The notes under the pieces: generated by a model | What the model was told of the DNA's origin: nothing | Seen by the model: the letters and a program-made list of their open reading frames with translations, nothing else | Database searches by the model: none | Source: Limnoperna fortunei | Lineage: Eukaryota > Mollusca > Bivalvia > Mytilida > Modiolidae | Assembly: GCA_944474755.1 (NCBI GenBank) | Contig: OX104112.1 | Coordinates: 53,828,774-53,892,773, forward strand | Length of the DNA stretch: 64,000 bases | Direction of reading: 5' to 3' | Position numbers and translations under genes: made by a program | Shown: positions 43,467-57,204 of the stretch, piece by piece | Numbering within the stretch: position 1 is the first letter of the stretch | Layout: each line of letters begins with the position of its first letter

Positions 43467-46400
43467 TAAACAGATAGAATTTCTGTTTAATCCAACTTCA
43501 ATGTAAAGTACTTTTTTGTTGAACACTATAGTTGTTTAAGTGTAAATAAAAAAGTTCTGAACAAAAACTTATAAATAAACATCTTTCTCTGTCGTTTCTG
43601 TATTCTTCAAACGCTCGTTATTATATTTTTGTCGACAAGTAGTGTGAAAAATAATATGGTAAATTAAACATAACAGGCGAAAAACTAGAGAACAGATTTC
43701 GAAGTTAGATTGCATATTAGTCTTCGTTATCATAAACGCAGGACCTCTCGACGACTTACCACTTTAAATAGCCGTGCTCGACAAGTTGGGCTACTCGATA
43801 ACCGTCTATATATTATTTATGATTTTTAATGGAACTAATGAGTGACTTTCGATATTAAAGTAATGGTTATTACCTGTTACGATACATATATGGAAACTGA
43901 CTCTATTGATGGGACTAGCAAAACAAACACACATAAAATTCCGGAACAACGCAATCTACAATGATCCCAGTTCTGCAGGAAATACACAGTATTCACACTG
44001 AGTGCACTAATGAGTTCCCGTTTACATTTGACAGAAACAGGTCAAAATTTTAACTCGGGGCCGAGTGGTTGATGCAGTTAGTAGAGCAGCACTATTTCAA
44101 ACTCTTATATTTTGAATTTAATAAACTAGACGGTTTTATAATTTTATTGAAATATTATTTTGCGGTTTTCACCTTTTACTGACGTTTGAAATTTATGATC
44201 GTCAACACTTTTATTTTATTTTCGTTTTCAATTCTAATCAATTGTAATTGTAATTGAAATACCGAACATATTGTCGGCTGGATCTTGTATTCTTTATGAA
44301 TTAATCGGCATATTTGTGTCAATTTGAATATCAGTACATATGCAGAAATATCAAACAATGTTCGTAGAGTACAATGTATCCGCATAGGTCCCTCTATGAT
44401 TAAAGTTATATGTAACCCAAAAGGCTATTTATCAACTGTATAAAATAAAAGTTAAGTAGAATGTTTTCATCCCGCTTATTAAGTCTCAGTTCAGTGACAA
44501 AAAAGTAAAATTTTTGAAATAACACACGAGAAGTTTTAAGAAATCAAAGATAATTTACTTTAATTAGCTTTAAAATGATTCAAATAGTTAGGTATATACT
44601 ACCAAACTGTCAATACTGAGGTTGCATGTACGATCCTGAATTCTGCCAGAGTATGCTCTAATCAAACCTTAATTGATTTGGTAGTTTTAACGGTAAATGT
44701 CAGGAGTGTTCCCCATTGTACACTGGTTTTTACCTCAATGATGAACAGTTGCGTTCAGCCCAAATCACATTCACTAAGTAAAGCTGGAGGTAGTTAAAAT
44801 GAAATATTTTGGAAAGGAGGTTTTCACAGTTATAGAAATTGATGTGAAAAATATCATTTCAAAAATAACAAATAAGATTTCGAATAATAAAACAAAATAC
44901 ACTTAACTCTAACTTTTACTATACCTCAAACATTTGATGTCAAAATTATGTGGTATCATATTCGAATGTATTGTGGGATTCATTCAAGTGTCATTCGTTT
45001 GAAATAAAATTATTACATGTAGCTGTTAATTCCTTTGAAAACTACAAATATTCTACTACTATTGTAAAAAACCGGTTTATTTACAGAAAATATAAACAGA
45101 GCGCTATTATACATATTTCTAATTTCAATTCCCAGGACCACATGCATGTTATAAACGGAGCAATAATTCTCGAAGTCCTTTCAGTTGTCAAACTTTAAGG
45201 GGAAAATCAATCTCATAAAACATAAAATGCAGCTTTAAAACACTTTAAACGCCCCTTTTATAATACTTTGTAATTTTATTATCGATCTACATATACGTTG
45301 TTTGCTTGCATACTTTTAATAACTTATTATAATTTGCTATGAAAAAACCTAAAATGACATTTAGATTTAGTCTTTAATAGCTAGAATATTAAACAGCTGA
45401 ACCAGTCTAATTTTTGATATTATTTGAAATAAGTTCTGTTTTATGATATTAGTAATAAAGCACATGCTTTGCAGAAAGAACGAAACCTGTTCTGGAGAAG
45501 GTTATATATCACCTTAAAATAAATAAGAGTAACATCAAAGGTTTAGAGATTAATAAACTACATGTAATTATATACATGTACAACAAAGGATATACCTAAC
45601 GACATTTCAGATCTGACGACCTATTTCTGTCTATGTATACTTTTCATGCGCTACTAGCCTATGTTTAAGAAGGCCGCTGAACAATGACAAGTCAAATGAT
45701 AAGATACTGGCTCGTTTTGATGAAACAATGCAACGCAAAAATAATTTGCAAGACATAATATTCGTACTTCTATGAAAAATCATTGCAGAATGGGATTTGA
45801 TAAACAATTTAAGCAAAAAAAAATGCTAAAATGTGACTGATTTTATTTCCAAAACAGATGCAGTGCAGATGTAATATGCCATAAAGTACGTTCAGATCTT
45901 GTGCAAATACAAACACACTATGAGAAATAAAATAAAAGACACACCGCTTAAGTGTTAAACCCAAGTAGAAATCTTGTAAACAAAGTTAAATAAGTATTAC
46001 AATTTATTCTGCAAAAATAGTTTGCAAGTGAGAGATATTCACGAACATATTTGAATTTGCATATTTTGCTGACTACAAAATTAGTTAGTACAAGTTAAGG
46101 TTGCCAGGAGATATTCGGTCAGTTATAAATGCAATATTGTATTCATATATGTGTTTATTGTAGATTAAAATTTGCAGGCTATTTACTGTTTTTTTAAGTT
46201 ATTGTTTACAGCACAGTAGTATCTAAACTTTAAAACAATCGTTGTTGGACGACAGGAAACAGGAAATCGGACAGTTTTACGTAGTATTTACACAAGCTAG
46301 TTAAAAGTTTTTCACACTATTTATAAGTTAACGATGACAATTTGCATCATTATACTAATTCAGTTTACAAACACCAAATTTGTATTCACTTGTGCATAAT

Positions 46401-46574
46401 CTACGCGCATGGTACCAACAGAAGCAGACATGCTATCAAAGTAAATGTACATACAGCATCGAAAAGAATAAGCTTAAACGCAAATAGATTTGATACGCCT
46501 CTGCCTTTATTGCTTTATGCTGCATATTTACACATTCACTATAAAACTCCTAAATCATACTCTTTCAGGGTGTT
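43467..46574. other. Intergenic, no gene recognised
   Basis: About 3.1 kb of AT-rich sequence. A possible SINE head fragment (ctcggggccgagtggttgat) lies at 44055-44090. Open frames are short, and the 82-codon plus-strand frame at 44950-45198 has no recognised domain. Confidence 0.5.
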
Positions 46575-46770
46575 AATCATCTACTAGTGATCACATGCCT
46601 GTCAACACTGAGGTTGTGGATTATACCCTTACTGTGGGCATGGTGTGTCCAATTTTAACACTATTGGAAAGATAGAACTGCCATATGTACCGAAGTCGGA
46701 TGTCTTCATGGGTACTAAAAACATGCTGTAAATTATTGAAATTGATGTCAAACCCCATTAAAATAAAATA
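46575..46770 (+). mobile_element. Degenerate SINE
   Basis: Plus-strand order: atctactagtgatcacatgc then ctgtcaacactgaggttgtg, ccttactgtgggcatggtgt, gtcggatgtcttcatgggta, and tgtcaaaccccattaaaa. The head before the A box is missing and the body is mutated. Confidence 0.6.
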
Positions 46771-47150
46771 ATTTAAAGACTTAAAATGCAGAAGAGTAAC
46801 AGAACGCTCATTTTCGGAACAATATTCAGGCACCATAAATACCTGTGGTTACACACTTTTGCCAAGTATGCTATTAGTCAGCCATGCCATGGCTGAAAAA
46901 AGACTACACGCTTTATTACGTCTGCCTTAATTACACAAACATTCGGAAGTAGACTTTTATTGTGTGAGTACACACTGGTGAGCGATTCATCAGCCATACC
47001 ATCACATCCCCCAAATCTGGGGTTCTGATTCTACTTTCGCTTCTGAACTAAAATGGATGAAACTCATATTTAAATTTGCGCCAAAAACAAATAAGGTTTG
47101 TGGCAGCTATATAAACTGATACGTTTATTTAATTTTCTTCTTGCATAAAA

Positions 47151-47345
47151 ATGGCCTCGGTGGCGAGTGGTTAAGGTAGTTTGTCTACTTTTTATCACGT
47201 AGTCTGTCAACTCTACAAAGATTGCCAGTTTTCATTTTAAAAGTCGGGGTCTTCTCATGGTACTCCGGCTTCCTCTCGAATAAAAACTGGAAACCGGCAT
47301 AATATAACTGCAAAATTGCAGAAAGTGGCGTTAAACAGCATTCAA
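47151..47345 (+). mobile_element. SINE with internal deletion
   Basis: A good A-box head (cctcggtggcgagtggttaa), then a jump from ctgtcaac to aaagattgccagttttcatt that removes the B-box region. The body (tcatggtactccggcttcct) and tail (gcgttaaacagc) follow. Confidence 0.75.
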
Positions 47346-47949
47346 ATATCTTGAATAAAACAACATTTTGTTGGTTGTCAATTCCACGTCTGGGCGTATC
47401 CAGCCCAGGAGGCACAGTATATTTTTGCGAACAATTATTCTTATTGAATCAAATTTCTGCTAAGAACAATCAATAGTTGTGACATTTTGTACAAGATGAT
47501 CAAGATGCCCTGAACGACCGTGGTGTACAAAATTTAGGTTGATAGATTATGTCAAAACTGAAAAAAAAATTCAATTTGTACTATCTCAGTAAATAATATT
47601 AATGTTACGTCCTTATCTGTAGCTATACATAAGACAGCGAACATTTACCACTTTTCATCGAGATGGGGAGGGGTTAGAGTTTTATTTGGACTTAAGTTTT
47701 TTTGTCCAGTAGATCCACATAAGCAGTAATAGAACATGCATGTGTAGGGAAAAAGGAGTAATTTTAAGCAGTATTTTTGTAGACTATACATTATTTACTA
47801 CCACCATTGCTACATACATGAATTAAGTGGTTGGTTATTTATACCTGTTACCTTTACAGATGTAAAACAAACAGAAATTAAAGACGTAAATGTTCTTCAG
47901 TTCATATATTTAAGAAATATAATTAATTTTTTATGCAGAAGGACAAAAT
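47346..47949. other. Intergenic, no gene recognised
   Basis: No gene or repeat is recognised. Confidence 0.5.
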
Positions 47950-49545
47950 TAAATCTCTCTAATCCAGCTTAAATCATTAAACATAATAATTATATATGCA
48001 CAGATAGATAACATACATCCATCAGGCAAAACTATAAGAACATAGACACACACAGGCACCTATACGTATATACACCTATTGATCTTCTTGCGAATACTAA
48101 CTACGTACCAAAAAGCTCATCTATGTAAATCTATCTTTCAAAATCTTGCTATCTACTATCTCTGCCTACGAACATGCTACATGTACCTACATAACTTACC
48201 CACCTATCCTCTCTACCAACGTCTATGTGTTTAGAAATAAAGGGTATATTGATAATGAACTACAAAGAAATGAGGATACAAATAAGAAAGTATATTTATC
48301 ATGATTTTTGGAATCCAAATAGACACACGATGAGACCCGTTAGTCACTACGTTTTAATTGTGAAGGCACTTATTTAACAACTATATATAGCGCATACCTT
48401 ACAGAGGATACAAAAGCGTTTTAAGCAAAGAATGAAAGAAGTGATGTAATTGGTATAAACCTAAGGAAACAATAGGAGGGTAAATTATTAGTTTCTAGAA
48501 TATGTTTGATTGATTGTATAGAACTAAGCAATGCCATTTTTGAACAACAGTCTCCGATTATCCGATTCAACTATTTGTTTAAGGCTTGCAAAAGTGCGAT
48601 CAGGTCTGTAAAATACACTGAAACAATACTGTAGTACATTTTTAATAGTGGTATTTTGGTCTGATAAAGGCCCTATCAGTAGTACATGTATATCAATTAT
48701 AATGTTCAAAGTTTTCGGTGGAGATTTTACCGGTTTGCCGGATACACGTATCTATTGTTTTTAACTTGCGTGCGCATTGCGTACCACTGGAATATTTCTT
48801 GGTTGAGTAAATTAGTGCATTGCTTAAGTGGTATACATAAATCATTACTGAGACAGGGTATGCTCGACGGCAAGCTTAACTGACAAGGATTGCCATATAG
48901 CTTCAAATCGACCGTCGAGGAGTTCGCCTACTACTCTAACTTCTCTGATATATACATTATGTACGCTGAAACAGTTTTAAACGCTATTTAAACAAACAGG
49001 CAAATTAACTGAATTATAGAGTTTTGCCTAGTAGGTACAGAGTTCAAACTTGCCATTCCTACTAAAGAGAATTAATTTAGTTCACATTATGAAACACTAA
49101 GCAAGTAAATACAACTTAAAATAAATGAAAATATTGCAACATTTTAATCGATTATTGTGGAGAAACAAATTGACTGTTGGGAACCATTCATCGTGTAAAA
49201 GTTCAACTGGAGATTTGCAGTTCTATAAATTAAAAAGGGAGAAGGTGTCGTAAAAGAAACAAAAACTGTTATTTGTGTGTCAAATTTTCATCATTATTTC
49301 AAAATGTAGTACTTTTATTTAGGCAATACAAAAAGTTCAATTTATCGTATTATCATGATTTTTAAGTTATTTTAAACAATCGGATCACGCAAAAGATACC
49401 ATCATTTTATTTTAAAATCCATAATTGTACATTTCCTAAAGTAAAACAGATATTGCATACCCGAGAAAACTTGCCGATGCAAAAGTGGAAAAAAAGAATG
49501 ACAAATTTAAACCAAATGCGGGTTAGATTCACACTGATTGTCAGT
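47950..49545. repeat. Segmental duplication 2, copy B
   Basis: Direct paralogue of 29040-31895 without the reverse-transcriptase insertion, so it serves as the empty-site reference (about 49335-49344). It also carries the older SINE fragment (48845-48895) seen in copy A, which therefore predates the duplication. Confidence 0.8.
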
Positions 49546-49779
49546 TAAATCATGAGAACTCTTTGACGTCTGTCAAATGTATGTAACACTATGAACCAAC
49601 ATAAGGACTGACATTACCATACACAGTTCAAATTTTATTGATAGAAACTGATGTATACTGTAAATTTACTGCTCATGTTCTGTAAATCACTATGTATACA
49701 TTTCACGTCAGTACAATTTTTATCTTTTACTGATTGCTTCTGCTCTGAACTGAAACAGTTTAGGTCAGTTAAGAACAGT

Positions 49780-50045
49780 ACTTTTGTAGGATTAAAATGA
49801 ACTGTTAGTCACTGTATCAGATCGTGACAGTACTTTTAAATTTTTACCTGGATTTAGAATGACTGATAATCATTGTAGCAGTCCTTGTCATTCATTATCA
49901 GTTTTTACCTTGATTTAGAATGACTGATGATCACTGTAGCAGTTCTTGTCAGTCATCGTCTGTTCTTACCTTTAGTATGACTTATGTTCATTGTAACAGT
50001 CTTTAACATGGATCGGCAATATTTACCTTGATTTAGAATAACTAA
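49780..50045. repeat. Tandem repeat, ~60 bp unit, about 4 copies
   Basis: Units of the form ttaccttgatttagaatgac then tgatgatcactgtagcagtt, cttgtcagtcat. Two central units of about 61 bp are well preserved; the outer ones are diverged. The units are contiguous, with no unique spacers, so this is not a CRISPR. Confidence 0.75.
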
Positions 50046-50334
50046 TAGTTAAGCATTTGTTTTCTCTTTGCCTAGCAAAATGTGTTTTTTAAAAACGTGA
50101 TAAAAAATGCATCGAAGTATGTCAGCTTTGTATTTGCAATTAAACACTAAACTTGCGTTAATGGGTTTTTGAGTCACATTATTGTTTCAAGAAGTGTGTT
50201 CAATGTTGGTGTGGTTATAAGCAAAGTAAATAAGCTCTTTCATGAGCTGTTTAACTGACAATGTCATTGGGAACATGTTGATATATGGGCAGTATGAAAA
50301 AAGTCATCAAAGATACCAAGGTTAATAAAATTTA

Positions 50335-50395
50335 CTACGCCAGACGCGCGTTTCGTATAACCAAGACTCATAAGTGGTGCTCGAACCCAAACAAT
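50335..50395. repeat. Short dispersed motif with CGCGCGT core
   Basis: The stretch tactacgccagacgcgcgtt then tcgtataaccaagactcata is CG-rich in an AT-rich setting and lies just beside the SINE. It looks like part of a dispersed repeat familiar from bivalve genomes; I cannot place its ends. Confidence 0.35.
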
Positions 50396-50454
50396 ATTTA
50401 AAATCCAAATACGCTGAGTTGAAATAGATAATAAAATGGAACACTTGATAGTTT

Positions 50455-50703
50455 TTTTGTTCTTTCAGAAATATTTCAGCTTTATAGTGTCGTCCAGTTT
50501 TTATATTTGGGTAAAAAAGCCGGAATACCAAAAGGAGAAAACTCCCGAACTTCGGTGTGAAAGCTGGCTATCATTGTCAATTAAAATTGGAGTCGAGCGC
50601 ACCCTGCCCACAGACTGAAGCCCGCAGTCTCATTTATGGACAGACCACGTGATCAATAGTAGACGAAATACAATGTACCTTAACCACTAAGGCACTGAGG
50701 CCC
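50455..50703 (-). mobile_element. tRNA-headed SINE
   Basis: Minus-strand copy. The head lies near 50703 (ctcagtgccttagtggttaa) and the B-box region is weak (cagactgaagcccgcagtct). The body is present (gccggaataccaaaaggaga), then a degraded tail (aatatttcagctttatagtg). It is present only in copy B of duplication 3. Confidence 0.75.
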
Positions 50704-52674
50704 CTGAACATCGCCTTTTGTTATAAATGTATATACAAATTATGGATAAATATTTATAACAAACGATTCAGATACAAAAACATTAACAGCTACATTTGTA
50801 TACAATTGCATGAAGGAGGGACTAATAAGTTTATACCTATGTCATGTATGATTTTAAGCTGATGGGTAAATATGTGTACCTACATGTATTTCTAAAAAAG
50901 GAGACATTATATTTGTTAATCTATGTCTATTGGTAATTAAACCACAACTTGGTGTATTTTTTAGAACTTTAAATATGATCGTTTGTATACAAATTGATCT
51001 GAAATTATAACTTTTATCCAGAATACTAACTAGAATGTCCTATGTCATTTATTCAAAATGATGAAATATATATGCTAGATATTTTTCATTGAGAACATCT
51101 TACGTTATTAACCAACAGATAAAGTTTTACTATTAATCTCAAGAAATACATGTAAATGTTTCTCCACCTTCTCATCAGTCAAACATTATCCTGTTTGTAT
51201 ACGACATCATTACTACGAATTAACTGTAATTATCAAGATATAAATTTGTTTTAAAACTTGCATTAAATCAATTCCAAGAAAATAGTTATCATCGTTTGCG
51301 TGTGGTTATTTCAATAAACAAACTAGTGTATAACTTCAAACAAGAAAACAAATTATTATTTTAAAAAAATAAAAGATTTAACTCACGGTAAACTTAAGTG
51401 TAAATTATTTTGTTCCGTGTATTAACAACGCGTTAAACTGCTTAAATTTTTGTTGTTTGAAAATATAACTTTCGTGTTTTTGATTCGAAGAATTTTTACC
51501 ATCTTTACATGTTTTGTTTTTTCCTCTCATTTGAATCCTTGTATACTATTGTTACATTTGTTGTATTTTTCAAGAGTGGATGAGTAGCCGAGATGTTTAT
51601 CTAGCTAAATTCTTTCGACAATAGATAATAATTAACTTTTACAGCGCTACATACAATTGTCGGATATTTACAAAAACGGAGAGGATAGAACGTTATAATG
51701 TTACCAGAAATTTTCATGACTGCAAATCTATGTATTACGTTATACAATTGGTGAATCTGAATACTTGTTCTGGATGATTGCGCACAATTACCTAATCCCT
51801 AACTGACAAAAATGTGTCATTGTTTACAATCGGCATATTCCCATTGGCGATGCACACATTTATTTTCCTTCTGATGTATATAAAGAAAAAGAAAACAGAG
51901 ATGATTTGTAAAGAAAGCGTTTGCATTGACTGCAGTGTGTCGATGTTTAAACTTTGGATTGTAACCCCACCTACCAAAAAATAAAACAAACCGCTTTATT
52001 CGGTATATTCCCGAGGCGATGCACACTTATTTACCATACTGATGCATATAGACAATTAAAAAAGATGATTTTATAAAATAAAACTATCGAGTGACTCTAC
52101 AATGCCATCCTTTGTAGTGTAATAACAAAAAAAACCAAAAGAGTTTCTCTTTTGTGATTAAATTTGTAAACATCAGTGCAGAAAAGACAGACAGTTAAAC
52201 AGATAAACTTAGAGTTACATAACACTGCTGGAGATGAAACACACATACAGACACACACACACACACTTGTTTCATTTAATTTTTGAAATAACACCACGAT
52301 ATTATAATGACTAAACCCACATCTTACAAATTTTATAAGGATTAATACTACAAAATTTGTTTAGTTTGTCTTAAATATATTCGTAAATAGGAGTTTAAAA
52401 ATATTCACCCCAACACAATTTTTAAATGTCACTGGAAAAGTATAGGGTTTGAAAAGTATATGGTTTAGGTAGGACGGAAATTTTTAGCTTTTTGTAGCGG
52501 CTACAACGAGCTTACTGCTGTTTTAATTTTAAATTGAGATTGCGACGTTTATTAGAGAAAGACGTTACGTCACAAATGGATTGCAGAGGCAATGTTAGGG
52601 TGCTCTGAATAACTACTTTGTCATGAACAATGTAGCAATAAACATGTTCACATATAATTAGTGGTTTGCAATTG

Positions 52675-54363
52675 TTAGTATATGATGTCATATAACGCAG
52701 CATGTCCGTTTAACGTATTGCAGACCAGAAATCGTTTACTGTCTGTGTCACAGTACACGGCACATGGGTCCTGAAGTCCATCAAAACTGTTTAGTAGAAT
52801 CTTCTGTTGCTTACCATCTGGAGAAATAGCCATCAGTACGTCGTGAATACCAGTTGCAAACGTTATACCATAATTATCAACAGCTATGCCTGGAATGGCA
52901 AACAACTGATCATCCTGAAACTTCCAGATTTCTGTACCTTCCATATCTACACAGTGTACACCCCCGTTTTCGACTGAGTAGTAAATCTTGTCGTTCTGTA
53001 TTGTAACATTGTAACTATCATATGCATCTTTGTTTATACGTATTATTTTGATAATGTTCCCATCTAGATCTATTACCTTGATTCCTTCGCCACATGCCAT
53101 GGCATATAATTTACTGTCGTTGTATGTTATACCCCTAATGTATTGTATACATAAATTTTCCAGAGTTTTATTTGTATCTTCAGTTTTAAGATTTACTATA
53201 GATATGAACGTTTTTTGATACGAAACTGCAACTCTCTGGTCATCTATTTCTGTGACGTCATAAGGAATATCGGAAACACTGATTTCACGGTCATATGACC
53301 CGTCTTCTTTTAGAATACTAAGAGATGGTTTATCGTAACTCGCAATTATAATACACTTATTTGTCAATATTAAGCAACTTAATACATAGTTATTATCTTC
53401 ACCCATATCAATATTTTTCTTCAGCTTTAACTGTAGATTGTCTAATTTGTGGACTGGTGGATCAGCTGGGCGCTGGTACTGGTGCTTGTCTTAGCCGTCG
53501 CTCAACATATGGAACTACTGCTTCTTTAGATGTAGTTTGTATTTGTCCTAAGGTGTCGAAAGCTTCTGCGTATGTTTCAAATGTAGGGTTGAACTTAACT
53601 GCTACACTTAGCTGTGGGATACTGGTAAGCAAGAGTTTGATTTCATTTATTTCGTTGACAACAGTTTTCATAATACTTCTTATTCCTACAAACACTTGCA
53701 TATTTGATGAAAGTTGTTTCATCTTTTGTGCAGTGTTTTTTAAAACCGAAATGTTTTTGCGTTTTGTTTCTAATTTGGCAGTAATCAAAGAAATTTCGTG
53801 CATGGTCTTTTTTGACTTGGACTTTAGTTCTTGTAACAATTTTTCCTCTAGACAATCTAAATTCCTATTTATTTCCGCTCGCTTTGTTGCGATGAATTTC
53901 TTTGCGTCATCTTCATTTTTCCAAAAACTTGTTTTATTTTGTTGTATATGTCGTGCCCCCTTTTCTATGTTTTTAATAAGCCCATTGATGGTTTGTTCCA
54001 GGTCGATAAGTGCAATAGACGTTTTTGCGCCCTTCGCTGCTTAATCTAACGGTTTAAGATCTTTACAGCTACCATGGATTACACGGGCGCATTCAACACA
54101 AACAACACTGTCATGTGTAGGACAATAAAAATCTAACTGCTTAATGTGATCTGTACATCGCATGATTACATGAAATCGTTTTGTCCTTTGAAAGTCCATT
54201 GCAGGTATGATTCGGTGGTTTCTGTACCTTTAGGCAGCTTTGTGGCTTCTACAACATTTACTGCAGAAACCTTGTTCACAGTCCGTACACCAATAGCTCG
54301 CAGATTTATTGACATGTTCGTATTGACACGACTCACATTGCAATTCGCTAGATTCTGTCATTG
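52675..54363 (-). pseudogene. B-box / propeller pseudogene, third paralogue
   Basis: Full-length relative of the gene at 22069. It starts at MTESSELQCESC (ATG at 54361-54363), keeps both B-boxes (first: CQYEHVNKSASYWCTDC; second: CTDHIKQLDFYC, then HDSVVCVECARVIHGSC), the coiled coil and the whole propeller, and ends ALYDIIY. Only three lesions are seen: TAA at 54230-54232 after SHKAA, TAA at 54041-54043 where the intact gene has Ile in PLDIAAK, and a one-base gain at about 53480-53487 (RRLRQA region). The C-terminal 243 codons are fully open. It is a young pseudogene; stop-codon alleles or a shorter product cannot be excluded. A splice acceptor-like ttcaattgcttttcag precedes the start. Confidence 0.85.
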
Positions 54364-54690
54364 TCGTCGCTCTGAAAAGCAATTGAAGGATAATAAAAAA
54401 TTATCAATGCAATATGAGATTTGTTTGTGAACAGCAAAATAAAAAAAACAAAGAAAAACCACACACATACAAATAAAACAAAGGAAAAACCACGAACACA
54501 CACACATTTTTTAAATTTATTTAAAAAGTCATGTACAAAATTGCATTTTTCATTTGACTAGTGACAGGAAACGTCTTTACGCTAGGTTATAATCACACAC
54601 AAATATTGTTTAACTTCAAGAAATCGGATATCGTTAAGTTTTTTACGCCAAGTTTAAGCAAGATACTGTAATCGGCTTAAAAATAGTCGC

Positions 54691-55049
54691 AAAGATTAAA
54701 CGTGGTTTTACGACTGGCGATCTATGAGGCGCGGAATCCTGAATTCTGACCGTTTCCTGACAGTTAAACTACCGAAAAACTGTTTTCAGAGAAGAAAAAA
54801 TTTGACTTTTGAACAATTTTGATATTATTTTGTTGGGACCACGATATGTTCACCACTGCGTTTGCTATACAAGGCGGTCCGCTGACCAGAACTCGTGAAT
54901 TAATTACTTGTTTGTAGAGCACTTTTCGCTTTGTGCCATTAAAATCTTATGCGCCATCCACAAACCCCCTGCTTTACTACTAACTTTTTTCTAATTCAAA
55001 GGCAAAGATCATTCTAAAATGGGCAAAACAGACATTTGAAAAACGTAAA
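54691..55049. other. Intergenic, no gene recognised
   Basis: Short spacer between the third B-box pseudogene and duplication 4 copy B. No feature is recognised. Confidence 0.5.
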
Positions 55050-55870
55050 AGACGGAAACAAATCTATGAGAAATTTACTCGTCACAATCTAATACAAAAA
55101 TATGTTTATATGATAGTTGTGATCAATTTCGACCCACCTTGCATATTTAATATCGTTATAGATGTCAAACATCAGCGGATGACAACCGAAAGCTCACGGA
55201 ATTTAACCGAAAACTTCAATTAATATCAGATATGATTAAATGACTGCCAATTTGGTAAAAGGAAGAAGAGCAGCAATGAAACACACCGGCCAACAGAATG
55301 TTAAGGACATTCGAAAACATGGAGTAGGAACCAATACGTTTAGTATTTTTACGACCATTAATTTTGACAGGTGCGGAATGCTGTACCAATAATCTTCCTA
55401 CAACATATCATTTTTGCCTAAGACCCTCTAACTCAATGAACACCACTCCCCTTTTAACTGTACCATGTACATTTTTGCGATTTATAGAAATAAAACCGCT
55501 AACCTCTTCTGACAACTATTTTTACATTGAATTGATACTCTGGAAATCATTGCTCTACTTTCGTGTTAATTTTAAAGAAACGTGTAAAAATATATGTAAT
55601 AGAAATAATTAATATACGTAACAATCTGATAAAATACATTTGAAATCTACTGCTTTGAATAAAGAATGATAAAAAACTATATACTTGTGTATTTACCTTG
55701 TAATGTCTGTCATGCGCGCGAACTGTAAGTACCCGACGTTAATATTTATTCTTGATGTCTTTGGTTCGAAGTCACGTGATACATACAGTTCGATAGTTTG
55801 ACAGTTCAATTCTTATAAATAGGTGTATTTTTTTATGGCATATATTTTAAAAAGAATATTGAACAATATT
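55050..55870. repeat. Segmental duplication 4, copy B (empty site)
   Basis: Paralogue of 36950-37186 joined to 39910-40510. The junction around 55291 (ggccaacagaatgttaagg) is continuous, so it is the pre-insertion site for the 2.7 kb element. Confidence 0.7.
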
Positions 55871-56348
55871 TGTGTAACTATTATTTTATTTTGAACAGTA
55901 CAAAATATTCACTACTGTTAACTGCAAAAGCACGAATGTCATTTACATTCTTGAGTGCCCCATCTGTGGCTTTTCGACCTTCTTCAGTGTCAATATCAAT
56001 CTATAATAAACGATAAAATTTTGTCATATTTATTAATATAATTATTTTATAGTAGAAACATCTTTATATTTGTATCGTTGCATAATTCTCTAGACTTATA
56101 TATTATTTTTTTGTTTATGCTGTATCGTCATGTTGGCGATCCGATACTTAGTAAGTGTATTGGTTGGTAGCTTCCTACTTTAAAATTTGTAAATCTACGA
56201 ATATCGAGTTTACCGCTGTAAACAGTTGAAGAATTTCGATAGTTTATTAAATAATAAAGACGAAAAACATTTCCATTTACGACTAACACTTTACTGATTG
56301 GTAAAAGCAATAATCAAAAATTTAATTAATAGAATTAAAAGACCCCTT
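55871..56348. other. Intergenic, no gene recognised
   Basis: No gene or repeat is recognised. Confidence 0.5.
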
Positions 56349-57204
56349 CAGGGGCCGCGCTGGGCTTCGCCAATGTCGCCAATTGCGATTTTGTTTTCAT
56401 TTGGCGACAAAATATTGCGCCTGGTGATTTTTTTTGGCGCCAAGGTTTTATACTAGTGTTAACCGATGCATGCACGTTTTAAATTTATCGGTAATCGGCG
56501 ATTGCATCATTAACGATCGTTTGTCGGCTTCTATGGTCGTAAATACACGTGTATTGTGTAGAATCCAGTGACATGTGTGTTATTTGGAGTTATTAAACGG
56601 AAATCGACAATAAATGAATCAACAAAGTTGTCTGATGAAAAGCTTTACCTGCATCACATTTGAGTAGACGTTGTAATAAAACAATTGATGCTTTAATTAA
56701 TTTATAAAAATAACAAAAACAAACATATTTTTGTAGCAATATTTTTTTATAATGTAATTAATAAAATACAGGGTTGAAAACTGAGGTCGTTGTTGAGTGA
56801 TTTCCGGACCGGATGTCCGTCTTAATTTCGTAATTAGAAAACTCTTACATATGCGTAATTATATTTTCAGTATTTCCGGTTTTATGTTCATTCACGGGAA
56901 TAGATGTTTCTAATAAATTACTGTAAAGTTTTGGTTTTCTGCCAACAAGAAATCACTCACACATCTTTTCATGATTAAAATACAATTAGTGTACGGGCTG
57001 CTCGAGACCAAACTTTTGAAAATTGAATTAAGAGTCCGGCAAATTTGGATTTCGGCCGACGTTACAGAATATGTCACAAATAATTGTTAAACAATTTCGC
57101 CATGTCATATAGTGATCTAGCGACACTTTTACAAAACTGGCGACGGAAAATTGCAGTTGGCGATTTTTTTGGCGCCAGCTTTTTAGAAGCCAGAGCAGCC
57201 CCTG
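56349..57204. mobile_element. hAT-like non-autonomous element (MITE)
   Basis: The ends are inverted: CAGGGGCCGCGCTGGGCTTC on the left and CAGGGGCTGCTCTGGCTTCT from the right. Both continue into related text (ggcgacaaaatattgcgcct then ttttttggcgcc, and ggcgccaaaaaaatcgccaa). CAGGGG ends are typical of hAT elements. There is no transposase in the 856 bp. The flanks gacccctt and cccctgtc are not a clean 8-bp duplication, so the target site is uncertain. Repeated tggcgacaa/ggcgcc motifs at both ends could be transposase-binding sites. Confidence 0.6.

Larger units (their letters stand above)
50230..54690. repeat. Segmental duplication 3, copy B
   Basis: Paralogue of 18840-24480, same orientation. 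It contains an extra SINE and associated sequence (about 50320-50735) and a local tandem duplication (51828 and 52000, both cggcatattccc/cggtatattccc then gatgcacac). It lacks the 11-bp array found downstream of the intact gene in copy A. Confidence 0.75.

Noticed and set aside
53361..54044. Plus-strand open frame of 227 codons
   Set aside because: It is antisense to the third B-box pseudogene, and the minus-strand reading is clearly homologous to the intact gene.
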